Part shown: positions 33,473 through 46,000 of the stretch, piece after piece
Position numbering within the stretch: position 1 is the stretch's first letter
Layout: each line of letters begins with the position of its first letter
From: Rhodeus uyekii
Lineage: Eukaryota; Chordata; Actinopteri; Cypriniformes; Acheilognathidae
Assembly (NCBI GenBank): GCA_037043235.1
Contig: JAWRVZ010000063.1
Coordinates: forward strand, 3,365,001-3,429,000
Direction of reading: 5' to 3'
Length of the DNA stretch: 64,000 nucleotides
The notes under the pieces: generated by a model
What the model was told of the DNA's origin: nothing
Seen by the model: only the letters and a program-made list of their open reading frames with translations
Databases searched by the model: none
Made by a program: the position numbers and the translations under genes

Positions 33473-34531
33473 CAGGGTTGGGGAGTAACAAAATACTTGT
33501 AATGACGTTACGTATTTAAAATACAAAATTTGAGTAACTGTATTTCGTTACAGTTACATTTTAAATTGATGGTAATCAAATTACAGTCACATTCAAAAAG
33601 TATTTTAGATTACCAAAGTGATTACTTTGAATTGTAATGTCATTTATTTATTAATATTAACGTAAGCTGTCTGATGATTCTCCGACTCTGTCTCTTTAAA
33701 AATAAAAAGCGCGCGCAGTCTGTTCAGTTAGAGAGTGTAGACCTGCAATCACATAAAAAAATGGACGGGAAAACAGTGCGTAATGCATTTCTTTCATGGA
33801 AATTCAAAGACAGTTTTACTTATAAACAAGAAAAAGGACGTAACATCACAGTGCAATGCAAGCTATGTCTACCTGCAACAAAACTTCTATTGGCTTCAAA
33901 GGATTCAACATCTAATCTGAAAAAGCATCTTGAAGTAAGTTGTTCTTGGTCTTTGAAAGATTTTTTATTTTTTGTCTTTTTTATTTTCTTTATTTATTCC
34001 TCATTTTCCCATTTACTCATACGTTGAGCCTTGTATGGTTATCATAATTAGCTTATGTTTAATATTTATAAGAATTTGGTCTTATACAACATAGAATTGA
34101 CATCCAATTAATCATGCGTTAAATAATGTTTTATAAAGCAGTGGTCCCCAACCCCCGGTCCGTGGATGAAATGGCATAGGGCCGCGGACCGAATTCTTGC
34201 TTTCATTTATTGTTAAAACCACACTTACTGACTGATGCTTGCTGCAATAAAAACATATTTATACTAGGGATAGTTAAAATGACACAAAATGACTTTTGTC
34301 ATATTTTTTTCCCAAATGTGCCTCTATTATATGTGCTTCTGCTATAAAGATGATAACAGGACATCAAGTTAGTATGGTCTTTTGTGTTAAGTATTTCAAA
34401 GTATTCCAAAGTATTTAGATTACGTTACTAAACTTGAGTAATGTAACGAAATACGTTACAAATTACTTTTTAAAGCATGTATTTTGTAATCTGTAGTGAA
34501 ATACATTTTAAAAGTAACCTACCCAACCCTG
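33473..34531 (+). mobile_element. hAT deletion derivative with BED-finger exon
   Basis: Ends CAGGGTTGGGGAGTAAC / GTAACCTACCCAACCCTG with a perfect 8 bp target duplication AATATGGA (33465-33472, 34532-34539). The left arm retains a transposase first exon. An internal segment at 34139-34190 looks like the end of another hAT element (AGTGGTCCCCAACCCCCGG). Confidence 0.92.
33762..33935 (+). pseudogene. BED zinc finger exon of hAT transposase
   Basis: From MDGKTVRNAF the frame encodes CKLCLPATKLLLASKDS and TSNLKKHLE, a BED-type C2H-H finger that binds element ends in hAT transposases, followed by a GTAAGT donor (33933). No downstream exons remain inside the element. Confidence 0.7.
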
Positions 34532-34651
34532 AATATGGACACATTTTCTGGACACTCTCCAGCCCAGCTGTCTAGGCCAAAATACAGTGAATAAAGACTA
34601 CTGAAAAGAGCAGTACTTATTGTGCAATATACATTTAGACATTTGCTGCTG

Positions 34652-34653
<2 letters not shown>

Positions 34654-34708
<55 letters not shown>
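34654..34708. repeat. (TA)n microsatellite
   Basis: About 27 TA units. Confidence 0.95.
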
Positions 34709-34711
<3 letters not shown>

Positions 34712-35074
34712 TTTTAAATTTTAAAGTTTTTTTTATTCCTGATTATATGATGCAGATTATAAGGTTTCAGTTTTCCTTGTCAATATATTTCTCAAAGTAA
34801 AGCACATTCTATTGTAACAAACTTTTTAGGCAAGCAATGAAAGCTACACTATGCAATTTCTGCACATTCACCCGTGAATGTCACATCATATCTGTACTTC
34901 AGCTGCATTTGTGTGTGTATACATTTATTTGCCCGCTCTGAGATGATTTCCTTGAACCATATTCATTCATGCAGAGGACAGATAGACAGATACATACATT
35001 TCTTAAAGATGTCTAAAAGGAAATGTATATGGGCAAGTGCACGGTACAGTTCATTGTGACAAATCAGTTATTAA

Positions 35075-35449
35075 TTGTGAACGTCACGTTTGGTTTTGGG
35101 TTGTTTCTTGTGTCAGATTCTCATTAACTCTTGTTTCCTCATTGGCTCATTGCTTTCAGGTGTATCCAAGTCATTAGTCTTTGAGTATAAATAGCCCTCA
35201 TGTTACCATTGTCATTTGTCTAGCTTTGTTTGTATCATCCTACAGTTGGTGAGTTGTCCTCACATTCATGTCTACTCAAGTCTTTGCTTACTAAGAATTA
35301 TTAAGAATTATAATAACTGCTCATGGGCTTAAGTTCATGTCAAATTCAGTGGACTACTGTGACAAAACTAGCCAAAAGGCAACGAGGGCTATTTATACAC
35401 AAAGACTATTGACTTAACAAGACACACCTGAAAGCAATAAACAATAAAC
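35075..35449. repeat. fold-back (palindromic) repeat, left part
   Basis: AGTATAAATAGCCCTC (about 35184) recurs inverted as GAGGGCTATTTATAC (about 35384), and CTTTCAGGTGTATCC pairs with CACACCTGAAAGC. The inverted arm continues at 41007-41110 after the inserted 35450-40998 element. It resembles a fold-back MITE or an LTR-like palindrome. Confidence 0.55.
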
Positions 35450-35935
35450 TAGTGATGGGCAGAGCGAGGCTACATGAAACACTGAAACAGTTGAATCAAA
35501 TGTGCCGCATTGTTTCGAGGCTTCGAAACTCTATACCGACACCCGTCTCCATGGTGATACCTAGTGGTCAATTGCAAATGTTATCTGAAACAACTTTGAC
35601 AACATGCCGTTAAAAACAACTTAATTGTTGTGTTTTTGTTAATGTGGTGAGTTTTTAAAATCCTCGCTATATAGCTATAATATATAAAAATAACAACTAA
35701 GTTATTTTGGTCATAAAAAATGAAAATTAATAAAAACAAATCAATCCACAATGGTCTCATTTTTTTTTTTACAGATTTTTATTCAAAACTATTAATTGCT
35801 CTGCTGTGTGAGGAATCTATATATGAAGCTATATATATATATATATATAAATTTATATCTACGAATCTCTCTATATATTTATGAATTTGTATATCAATCA
35901 ATCAATCAATCTATATATCTATCTACAGTATATAT

Positions 35936-36756
35936 CAGGGGTCGCCAACCTTTTTGAAACTGAGGGCTACTTCTTGGATACCGATTAATGCAAAGGGCTA
36001 CCAGTTTGATACACACTTCCGAAATATCAAATTTGCTGAATTTACCTTTAATTATATGTCATTATTAATAATTAATGATATTCATCTATGTGAAGACACT
36101 GATCATGTTAATGATTTCTCACAATAATTATACAACGTAGGAAACCTATCAATATGCCACACTTTATTTCTCTAAATCTCTGCAAGTATTTACATTTTCA
36201 AATGATCACTTCTACAAGATTTTTACCAGCCACTAACAATTTTTAACAAATCATGCACTACGTTGCACCATGTCTGTCCTGTATTCCAGTGTTTTTCAAC
36301 CTTTTTTGAGCCACGGTACATTTCATTGAATAAAATCACAAGGCACACCACCAACCGAAGATGTTAAAAAATTAAAAAATGTTTTTATGTAACAATGTTC
36401 GTATGTTCTTTAATTAATAATACAAATACATAAATAAAAATAGAGGGTGTGCTTTGGGTACATGCAGAAGACAAAGTGTTCATGAAATGGTATGGTTTTT
36501 ATTCAGAAAAATTATTTTCTCCAGTCTTTGGTGAAAGGTGACGTAACATCACAACAGACGCGCATCATTGTCGCTTGCTGTCGCTCAAAATGTGTTGTTT
36601 TTTTTAGAAAAATTAGGTGAAATTGAATAATTTTCCGTGGCACACCTGACGTTCTCTCACGGCACACTAGAGCTATTTTTAGAACAGGCCCGCGGGCGAC
36701 TCATGTGGTCCTTGGGGGCGACCTGGTGCCCGTGGGCACCATGTTGGCGACCCCTG
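35936..36756. mobile_element. hAT MITE with GTATATAT target duplication
   Basis: Ends CAGGGGTCGCCAAC / GTTGGCGACCCCTG; perfect 8 bp flanks GTATATAT (35928-35935, 36757-36764). An inner segment from about 36290 (CAGTGTTTTTCAACC) looks like the end of another hAT copy. Confidence 0.9.
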
Positions 36757-37012
36757 GTATATATCTATCTATCTTCCCTTTCAAGGGAACTCGAGCTGCG
36801 TCATAGCGCTTATGGGGACACCCCGCGTAATCAACTCTTGAAGCACAATAGCAAACACCTTTGAGAATGACGCGGATGACGTCATGAGCCAGGAACACAA
36901 AAGGCATGCCGAAACCGGCACCGACAGCTTTAGTGTCTTCAACAAGCACTAGAAAGTCTGTATAGGATGTCTCGAAAAGAGTTTTCAGTATGGCAGAAAG
37001 TTTCAACGCTGC

Positions 37013-37378
37013 GTGTTTCCCTGCTCCCATTTTATTATTGGCGGGGATACGCACACTTTACGTGTGTCATGCATGGGGGTAGAGCATGCACTGGCAGCGT
37101 TCGAGGGCGTTGCCTGTGCGGATTGTGAGCGGTTTCCACCGCTAACTCTCTGCTCTCACCTAGCAACCTTTGGGGAGGCTGCTAGAGCGCATGGTCCTCA
37201 TGGCATGGGTCCCGCTGCCGCTGAGGCGTTGTGTCGGTCCCGGTCATGGGGATCACATATGTTCTCGGAGGGGGTGGAGTCTGACGCAATGTCGGCTCTC
37301 CACCTCTCCCAGGTACATCCCCCTTCTCCCGGGCTATCGAGCTCGTCCGAGGACGAGCCCCGTAGACTAGGGGGATGA
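37013..37378 (+). CDS. DIRS C gag N-terminal region
   Basis: A 121-residue frame with CSHFIIGGDTHTLRVSCMGV, GVACADCERFPPL and SRSWGSHMFSEGVESDAMSA, motifs typical of fish DIRS gag N-termini including a Cys/His cluster (C..C..H and CADC). It ends at a stop at 37378 right before the tandem array, so gag is truncated relative to a full DIRS. In-frame sequence extends a little upstream without a clear start. A structural role is inferred from family only. Confidence 0.65.
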   Translation: MFPCSHFIIGGDTHTLRVSCMGVEHALAAFEGVACADCERFPPLTLCSHLATFGEAARAHGPHGMGPAAAEALCRSRSWGSHMFSEGVESDAMSALHLSQVHPPSPGLSSSSEDEPRRLGG

Positions 37379-37439
37379 AAACTCTCTACTGCGGCAGTCC
37401 AGTTTCGAGGAGCTGGGTATATCCCCGAAGGGGATCCAA

Positions 37440-39150
37440 CGCCCCCTAGAAGAGCAGTACAGGAAAAATGAAGTGCCCGGGGCACCGTGCCACTGAGGCA
37501 CTACCTGCAGACGCGAGGAGAGGTGGTCCCCCCTCAGGAGGACCCCATAACCCTGAAAGAGCCCAGGGCGAGCCGAAACTCCGCGGCTGCAGTAGCCGCC
37601 TCCGGCCCAGCAAAGCGAGCCTGGGAGGTGTACCAAACACCCCCAGGACACCCAAGGCGATGGCCCTCCGGGGAGGGACCACCGCACCTCAAGTGCGTCG
37701 CCAGTGAGAGCCGTGGAGCCGCCACTACAGCCACAAGACCGCCAAGACCCGAAGGTAACAAGGCATAGGCGAGGTGAACCGAAACCCAACGGGGACTTAA
37801 GCACTGCCCGGTACCAGATCCGTACGTTGCGAGAGTCGCACCCCTCTAGAGGCACTCTCGAAATGGTCTGGTTTAAGGCACCTGCCTAAGGGGTCCATCA
37901 CGCATCGAGCCGCGGCTGAAGCTACTACTACGCACCGGGAAGTGGCTCCAGAGGAGATAGAAAACAACCAAATGACGCGTAGAACCTTCCTCAGAAGGCG
38001 GGTATGCCCAGCAACAGGGAAATATCGAGGCGACCGGAAACTCCCGGGCTGACACCGACAACACCCTGGAGGGAGATAGTCCCCCGAAGGGGATCCAAAG
38101 CACCCTAGTAAATGCGTCATAACATGCTGGCTACCAGGACCACATACAGGGAGAAGAGCTTGAAGAGGGACGACTGACCGCCCAAGCTCGGCTGCTGACA
38201 ACCTGGGGCCACAAAGGCTTTAGCCAAGTAACACAGCAAACTCCCAACACCACACTACGCTTAAGCGGTGGCTCTCCCCTCAGGGGAGCTGGAAAACTCA
38301 CACCGTGCGTAGGCCTTTCACTGAAAGGGAGGTATGGCAACCATAGGGGATTTATCGAAGCGCCCACAACCTCCGAGCTGACATTGATAGCAAAGAACCC
38401 CTGAATACGCCTAGGGCAATGGTCCCCGGGGGAATCCAGAGCGGTCTAGAAAATGCGTCGCACCATGCTGACTCCGCATTCAGGAGGGAGAGCCCGAAAG
38501 GAGCGACTGACCGCCCAAGCTCAACTGCTGATGCCACGGGGCCAAAGGCTTCAGCCATGGTAAACAGCATACTCCCAACCCCTCACTACGCGTCAAAACG
38601 GTGGCTCCCCCCACAGGGGAGCTGGAAAACTCACACCGTGCATAGACCTTTCACCGAAAGGGAGGGTATGGCAGCAACAGGGGAATATCGAAGCTTCCGG
38701 GACCTCCCAGGTTGACAACGATTGCAACAAAACCTGGAGACGCCTAGGGAGGGGGTCCCAGAGGGACCCAACGCCCCCTAGAAATAACGCATCACAATAT
38801 GCTGCTATTCCCCGGGAACCCTTCTCAGGGAGGCGCCCTCTGAAGAGGGGCCGAATGATAACCAACTCCACCTGTGACACCACGGGGCCAAAGAAGGCTT
38901 CAGCCATGGCGAAGGAGCATATCTTCACCCAGTTTATCCGCAAAAACGGTGGCTCCCCCCTAGGGGAGCTGGGAAACTCACACCGTGCGTAGACCTTTCG
39001 TCGAAAGGGAGGGTATGGCAGCAACAGGGGAATATCGAAGCGCACGGGACCACCCGTGCCAGCAACGATACCAACAAACACTGGAGACGCCTAAGGAGGT
39101 GGTCCCCCCCAGGAAGACCTAACGCATCCTAAATTACACATCACAATATG
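37440..39150 (+). repeat. tandem array, about 333-347 bp unit
   Basis: The anchor GAGCTGG(A/G)(A/G)AACTCACACCGTGC lies at 38286, 38619 and 38966; a diverged copy is at about 37954. Spacings are about 332, 333 and 347. Other recurring phrases are CAACAGGG(A/G)(A/)ATATCGA, GCTTCAGCCATGG and GAAAGGGAGG(G)TATGGCA. At least four units are visible. Confidence 0.85.
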
Positions 39151-39544
39151 CTGTCAGTTCCTTTTTAGGAAACAAATGGTGTTGAGGCGTACGGAAATGT
39201 GTGCGTCACAAAGACACTGTCTGTTCCTCAGAACCGATGAAGGGAAGGTAGTGCGGCACACTGAACCATCCGTGTTGACCACACAGCCATCTACCACACT
39301 GCATAGGCAGACTGAGAGAAGTCTGGCAACTGCCAGAAACTCTAAAAAGGGAACCAGCCCCTTGAGGCTGGCTTCCGGTATTCTTCGAACATCCGCTTGA
39401 AAAAGCGGGAAATCTAACTTGAGCCCAGTGCAACCTGGCGCCCTCAGGAAACCAGGTAGCATGGTAGCGATACTTCATTTTGCTCTCTCAGTCAAGACGC
39501 TAATACAAAATACAGCTCCTCAGAGCTGGAAAAGTGCATCAGAG

Positions 39545-39605
39545 TGAGTCTCAAACCCGGGTCTATTGCATTAAAGGCAACCGCAGTGTCCGCTATACCA
39601 CAGTA
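39545..39605 (-). repeat. tRNA-like sequence with A and B box
   Basis: The minus strand reads TGGTATAGCGGACACTG (A box-like) and GACCCGGGTTTGAGACT (B box-like) about 25 bases further on. It could be a SINE head or tRNA pseudogene; no acceptor stem was found. Confidence 0.35.
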
Positions 39606-39689
39606 AACACATATATTTTTACATAATACCGAAGTATTTGTTGTCAGCAAATTTGTTATTTGTTATTTGTTATTTGTTATCCTGTTGTC

Positions 39690-39880
39690 GGTGTCAGCCC
39701 GGAGTGATGATGGTTGACCCCCAATTGCCAAGGGCTCTATGGTTAGTAGGCAGAGTAGTAACGGTGTTTCCAAGTGCTGATGGACACGTGAGAGCTGCTG
39801 AGGTAAAAGTCAAGGACAAGAGCTTCACCAGACCTGTTGTAAAGTTAATTAAGCTGCCTGAATTACCTAATGAGGATTAA
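39690..39880 (+). pseudogene. BEL/Pao polyprotein C-terminus (DUF5641)
   Basis: The open frame to the stop at 39880 encodes VDPQLPRALWLVGRVVTVFP, DGHVRAAEVKV and FTRPVVKLIKLPE, the conserved last domain of BEL/Pao polyproteins. TGTGGGGGCGGC at 39911 could be the start of the 3' LTR. The rest of the polyprotein is missing. It is a different copy from the minus-strand fragment at 32160. Confidence 0.75.
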
Positions 39881-40998
39881 AATGTAATTGGAGAACATTT
39901 ACATTGCAAATGTGGGGGCGGCTATTACAAAAGTAGCAAAGTCGCCACCTAGTGGCCATTTACGAATGTGATGGAAGTGATGCACATGCGGAAAGACTGT
40001 TCCAGAAGTCCTGTAGCGTGTGTGTTTAATATTACTTATTGTGTGCGTCCATTGGAGAAAAGTGAGTTATATATTCTTCGTTATTTGTTTAAGGTTGAAT
40101 ATATATGTGAATGTTTAGTAGTAATCGAGTATTTGGGTCATGAATCCACTTGAGTGTAATTAATGAGTCATGCGGTCTCGTTAGCAAAAGACGAACGTCA
40201 TTGTTGAATGCTCATTTTGGGTTGTTTATACGTGTTTAAGCATTCTGTTTGTATTATCACACAGATTTATCTTTATTTGTTCTGTACACACTAATTCGTT
40301 AGGGAATACAGAAATATAGTTTATAAATCATCATTATTATTGTACTGATTGTGGAAATTTCTCAATAATGGTGCATTATATGGTGCATGTAACATTTACT
40401 ACTGTTTTGTTTATTTACAGCCATACAAACACATACATACCATCAAGTTGGCTATGTAAACCCACCATTACAGCATCTGAATCTGCACCTGTGATATACA
40501 TGTAACACCACTGAAGTCTAATGTCTGTCTTCAAGGTGAGAACTATAGCCTCCTAAGCACCTGTGGTCCTTTCCCTTTAACAATGTTCTTTAATTATATT
40601 ATTGATTATCACACTGACTTTAACAGCTGTTTTACAGAACGTGTCAGGTTTGCTGTGATCTCGCATTTACACGCTTTGACCATGCGGAAAAGCACGAGAA
40701 GTTAAGTCATTATTTCGACTTAAATAATCTTTTTTTTTCTCGACTGTGGCGGAAACGAGCTTCCACAAGGTGAAGTTGCATTAACTCCTGTCAATATGTT
40801 TGGTTTGTTCCTGTCAATCAAACGCAGACTCGGCAAGCAGCACCTGTCCAAACACTCGTGAAACTCGCAGAAGCTTCGTTTAGCCATAGTCACGTGACAT
40901 GGGTGTTTTGAATCACAGTTTCGGTTCAGTGTTTCGAAACATCTACGCTTCGGGATCTCGACACTGTCGAAACGCAAGTTTCGCGTCAGCCATCCCTA

Positions 40999-43058
40999 CA
41001 ATAAATCAATTAGAAAACAGAACTGATGGATCAAGAAGAAAAACGAGACTCTGACTCATGAAACACTCACAACATAACTCATGTACAAGGGAAGCACATG
41101 ACATGGTCACACATGACAAGACACTTGGAACAAAGTGTCAAAATCAAAAGTAACTGTGAATCATCAACTCTTTTAAGCCCATTTGAAGAGACTGTGTTGA
41201 CTTTCAGGTTTCATTTTACAGCATAAAAGTGTGAGAAGTCAGTATCGGATCATTCTTTTTTTTTTTTTGCATGACAGGCAAAATATAATAATTTAAATAA
41301 ACAAATAGACAAGAAATGTTCCGGTTACTACTAGACATGCATAGTATTGGAACATTCCCAAAACGTCCCGAATCCCTTTCAATACGGTTCACACGCATAA
41401 CACAAATGGGATACTCACAGAAAAACGCTGTGCTACTGGGTGTGTGAACTGTCTAGTACGATGTCAGACACTGTTATTTTCTCTGTCCCCCTGCATAACT
41501 TAAACCAGATGCTAATTTACACTGCTCTTGGAGGATTGTGTTGGTCATTATGAAAATGATCTTTCTCAATGTTCTTGATTTATGATCTTTAATTTATGTC
41601 ATCAGTAGATCACACACAGAACTTTCCACTCCCATTTGTGTTTTTGGAATTGCGCTCTCACGCTAATTAAAAAATTTGTCCCTAAGCGTTAATAGAAATT
41701 GGGTGCTATTTACTCTAGATGTGCTTATTAGGAGGGTGCTATTTACACTAAGTGTTAATAGAAGGTGGGTACTATTTACTGTAGGTGCTTATAGTTCACA
41801 ATGCATTCTAAGATAATGTTGGAAGGGCCTGATATTTTTTTCTTTTTAGAAAGTAAACAGTTTGTGAACGACACGGACAAAAACTCTGTAGTGATTATGA
41901 CCTTTTTTTTTAAAGTTTTGTTTCTACATTTAGCTCCCTCAACTCAAAATGTTCATATGCAATAAGTCACTTTGGATAAAAGCATCTTAGAACAGAGAAT
42001 ATGTAATATATCTATGTATTTACTATGTGGCATAGTAAAACAGTTCAGCACTATCTGACATTAGAATTTATATAGTATATCTGGTTTGAAACTTTAAATG
42101 GACAAAAAACAGAATACTGTCAGTAAGCCTTACTGATCTTTCTACATGAATGGGGTGAAACTCTCACCGACTATATTTCCGTAATTTTAAGTATAAGTAT
42201 TTGGCCCTTGAAAAGCACCAGTGTCTTCTCCAGTTAAGATCAAAGAACAATCAGAAGCAACAAATATTTGTTAAAACGGAGGAATAAGTATGAATTATTC
42301 ATTGGCATTTTTTACTATTACTTAACAATTACTATTACTTATGCTGATTATAACATTTAAATATCAACATCAGCTACCATCAGCAAGAGGTGGAAGGACC
42401 CTTCAACTAACCTTATGCACTAAATTGCATGTTATAAACTAACAAAACACATCAGCGATTATAAATGTCTCACAAAGATTTGCATTCTCCTGGATTTACA
42501 ATAGAAGAGCACGATGCTACGTGCATCAGGGTTTCAGTATACCACACATGGGAACACAGCAAATCATTATACTGTGCTACCGGTACTTTTAACATCAATG
42601 GCCACTAAAACAGAAAATCGGGGGCACATATTAGAGTATTTAAATTTTACTTTTATGCTCATTTGCGCATTTCTAATTAAAAGTTTTCCTGAAATTCTCA
42701 TTTGAAAAATAGTTGCTACAGCATTTATCATACACAGTGGACAAACATAGATACTTATAGTCATTAATCTTTTTAACTATGTAGATTTTCAAGAGTTATT
42801 AAACTTTTTGATGTTTAATAATAGCTTCTGTCTACAAGACAGGCTATTTACACTGCAAATAAATACTCCAGTGATTAAAACTAGTTGTTTGCTTAGGAAC
42901 TTGTTTTAAGAAGTATAATGCAAATGTACTGTAATTGCTAATATTTTGCTTGGAAGCCAAAAATAATTTTCTTACTGTCGTAACTCAAGTTCCCAATGTA
43001 CCAACATACTTTAATACACTAATGTGAAAATTTTGCTGCAAAGAAATATAAATTGTTC
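40999..43058. other. 3' flank of copy B, mostly unassigned
   Basis: 41007-41110 completes the fold-back repeat. From there to the stop of copy B the DNA is AT-rich with no recognised gene. Short direct repeats GGGTGCTATTTAC(T/A) and GGTGGGTACTATTTACTG occur at 41700-41780. The 3' UTR of copy B presumably lies just left of 43059. Confidence 0.45.
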
Positions 43059-46000
43059 TCATCTGAGAAGTACAGTGAGCACTTCATTTAACACAATCCC
43101 TCCAGCTAGAATAAGAAGCATTAAGAAAATCGTTAGTCCTCTACGAATGACCAGCTCTTTGGTGGTCAAAACCACTCCAACTTTGACTTTTGCGTCAGCG
43201 TCTCTTATTCCTCCTTCTCCTTTATTGAGTCCTTCCAGGTCTGTGTTTGCATCTTTCTGGCCTTCTCCAGTGTGCTGGAAGTCGTCTAGTACTTCTGTAC
43301 AATAATAAGTCAAGATAAGGTAAAAGTCCATGATGAAAGAAACATAGAAACATCATATTCCACAGACAAAAAGTACCTTCTGTGCAGCCCTTATTTTCCA
43401 TAGCGTAAAAGTCATCTTTGTTCTCAAGGGCTTGAACACCTGCTCTGATCAAGGCCTGAAAATACAAAGATAAAGACTAGAGTAATCACCTGTCTAAATA
43501 GACCAGGGGTGTCAAACTCAATTGCACAGGGGGCCAAAATCCCAAAAAACTTTAGGTCGCGGGCCGAACAGGATAAACATTTATTGAAAACACTAAAAGT
43601 AAACTTTTAAAACTTACCTTTTTTTAAATTAGATGTGAATAAAAACAGACAGAAATATTATTCTGGAATAAATCAACTTATAACTTAAAAATATAAAAAT
43701 ATTTAAAAAATACTTAAATTTTTTAAAAATATATTCTGTCTAAATTATACAAGTTAGAAATAAAGTAAACAAGTAAGTAAAGTAAAAGTAAAAGTTAAAA
43801 GAACAAACATTCAAATTTATTTACTCTTATGTCATTTTATATAAAACTTAAAAAGATTTATATATAAAAGATTTTGCTCTCCATAAAAATATATCCTGTC
43901 AAAATTATACAAATTCAAAATATGGACATGCTGCATAACGAAACCTGGAAATCTAAATACAATTTTTGCTTTTCAGCAATAACAAATCAAATCATTCAGT
44001 TGAATTTACTCTTATGTCATTTGTCTTATAGTGCCGTGCTTATCTAGCTCCGCAAATGAGACACACGGGTATACCGGCAGTATGTCAGTAAACAAATACC
44101 GTATTTTCCCGCATATAACCCATGGGTTATAGCAGATTTTACAAACTATATCACAATTTTTTTTACACGTAATAATATTTCAATATATTTGTTACGTCCC
44201 TAAGGACGTAATGTTTGTTTTTTGCGCTGTATTTTCTTTCTGGCGCTTGTGCTATCACTCTGACAGCTTGCGCTGATATGCTGTCTGACCTGTCAATCAT
44301 GCAAGAAGACGTGCTGCCATGAGGGCGGGCTCTTCTCATCCGATGATCAACACCTGAATTTCGCGCACAAGTACTGTGTACCGAGCCTGAACAGTTATGG
44401 ATAATTGACAATAACAATCGCGCGGTACTAGCGCGAGCGCGAAGCATCATTACCCACTTCCTGTTTAATACAGGAAGTGTTCGGCGAGTCAGCTGGAGCG
44501 CGGGACATCTCGCGGGCCATAAATAAAATGCTCTCGCGGGCCGGACATAATTACACGCCGGGCCGGATGTGGCCCGCGGGCCTTGAGTTTGACACCTATG
44601 AAATAGACTATATAGGTTAAGACAAATGACCCACCTCTTGAGTTGTTTTGTCCCAATCCATTTTGCAAATGAGGATGATGAAGAACAAAGACTGTGTAAA
44701 AGCAAATGTAAAAAATCCAATCCACAAACCTAGCCAGAGAGAAAAAGATTTATTAACAGATTAAATATATTGATAGAAATGGTTAAGCATGGTTTAACTT
44801 TTTCAACACAAGTCATTTACCAACTATGCCCATGTTGAGAGCAAACATCAGTGACACTCCAATTGGGAATCCCACAAAATAATATGTTACAGTATTACAA
44901 AGAGCACCAAATAGCTGCTTTCCAGCACCTCTGATAATGCCACCTGTAATGCCCTACAGACAGAAAAAACAAACCTTAGTTTGATTATTATCAAGAGTAC
45001 ATTGTCAGACATTCACACTATCTGAAGTGGATATCTTAAAAATAAATTAGATTGAAACTGAAATTGGAAAATCATATTTTTTTCACTCTGAATGCAGTTA
45101 TATGCTGTCTAACAGATGCTTAGATATAAATACTGACAACCAGAGTGAAATAGAAGCCATTAAAGAAAAGAAAGACTATTGTAAATGTGATTTTAAAAAT
45201 GTAATTCTCTCTCTCACTTTCACAAATACACAGAGAGATCAGAATAAAAAATAACAAACATACCGCATTTGCATCAAATATATGAAATAAGCTGTACATG
45301 ATCATGACCTGTGATACTCTGAGCACTATTTCCCTGTAAGAGAGAGAGAGGACACAGATTTGATCTCAATATCACAATTGAAAGTTCGTCAGAAACACAA
45401 TAATTTATTCAATCAACAAGAAAAACCTTTATCTGACTTTATAATCAAACAATATATCATAACCTCATGGATTCTTCTATAACCGCTCTGAGCAGGATCT
45501 CCAGCAAGGATGCTGAAGTCCACAACCTCAAGCAACAGTTCCTAAGGCATCTCTTGAGGCATCTCTTTGCCTCAAGGTCTTGTCATCTTTTTGACATCTC
45601 TTGCTAGCTGGCCTTCTTTACAATATATACAATTCACCATTACCCAAGAAAGGAATTGTCAAACATATATATGTTATGATGTTTTATGGATAATAAAATC
45701 AGAACAGTAGGTCTATTACTGTACTTACTTGTCTGACGTAAAGACGTATCCAATAATACCACTGGTAGTTCCAATAAAGGTTCCGACAACACAGGATGTA
45801 AGAACTAGAAGAAAAAAATTGAAAAACCTAAACAAATAGGTATTAAATCTGACATTTTTTTATCATTGTTTTGTATTTTTTAAAGTAATATTTTATATTA
45901 ATTATATATTTTATATTCTCAGAAACAATTAAGACATTTTAAGCATCCGTTTAAAGCGCTTTTCCACTATCACGCTGAACCGTTCTAGAAACGGTGGGGC

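Larger units (their letters stand above)
36771..39480 (+). mobile_element. DIRS element C, gag retained, pol replaced by tandem array
   Basis: Left terminal repeat TTCCCTTTCAAGGGAACTCG, CATAGCGCTTATGGGG and GATGACGTCATGAGCCAGG, followed by a gag frame (37013-37378). Instead of RT and recombinase there is a long tandem array (37440-39150). The right terminal repeat is not recognised; the right limit is an estimate. Confidence 0.7.
35450..40998. mobile_element. composite hAT element of the TAGTGATG family (nest)
   Basis: Left end TAGTGATGGGC, right end GCCATCCCTA, flanks CAATAAAC (35442-35449) and CAATAAAT (40999-41006), 7 of 8 identical. Subterminal sequence GAGGCTACATGAAACACTGA resembles the 2807-4060 element. 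It contains a second hAT MITE, a DIRS with tandem array and a BEL/Pao fragment, all apparently later insertions. Confidence 0.7.

Noticed and set aside
38131..39081. Several minus-strand frames in the DIRS C array that resemble one another
   Set aside because: They are the same tandem unit read in shifting frames; no domain is recognised.
39545..39605. Functional tRNA gene
   Set aside because: A- and B-box-like strings exist but no acceptor stem or anticodon loop could be paired.
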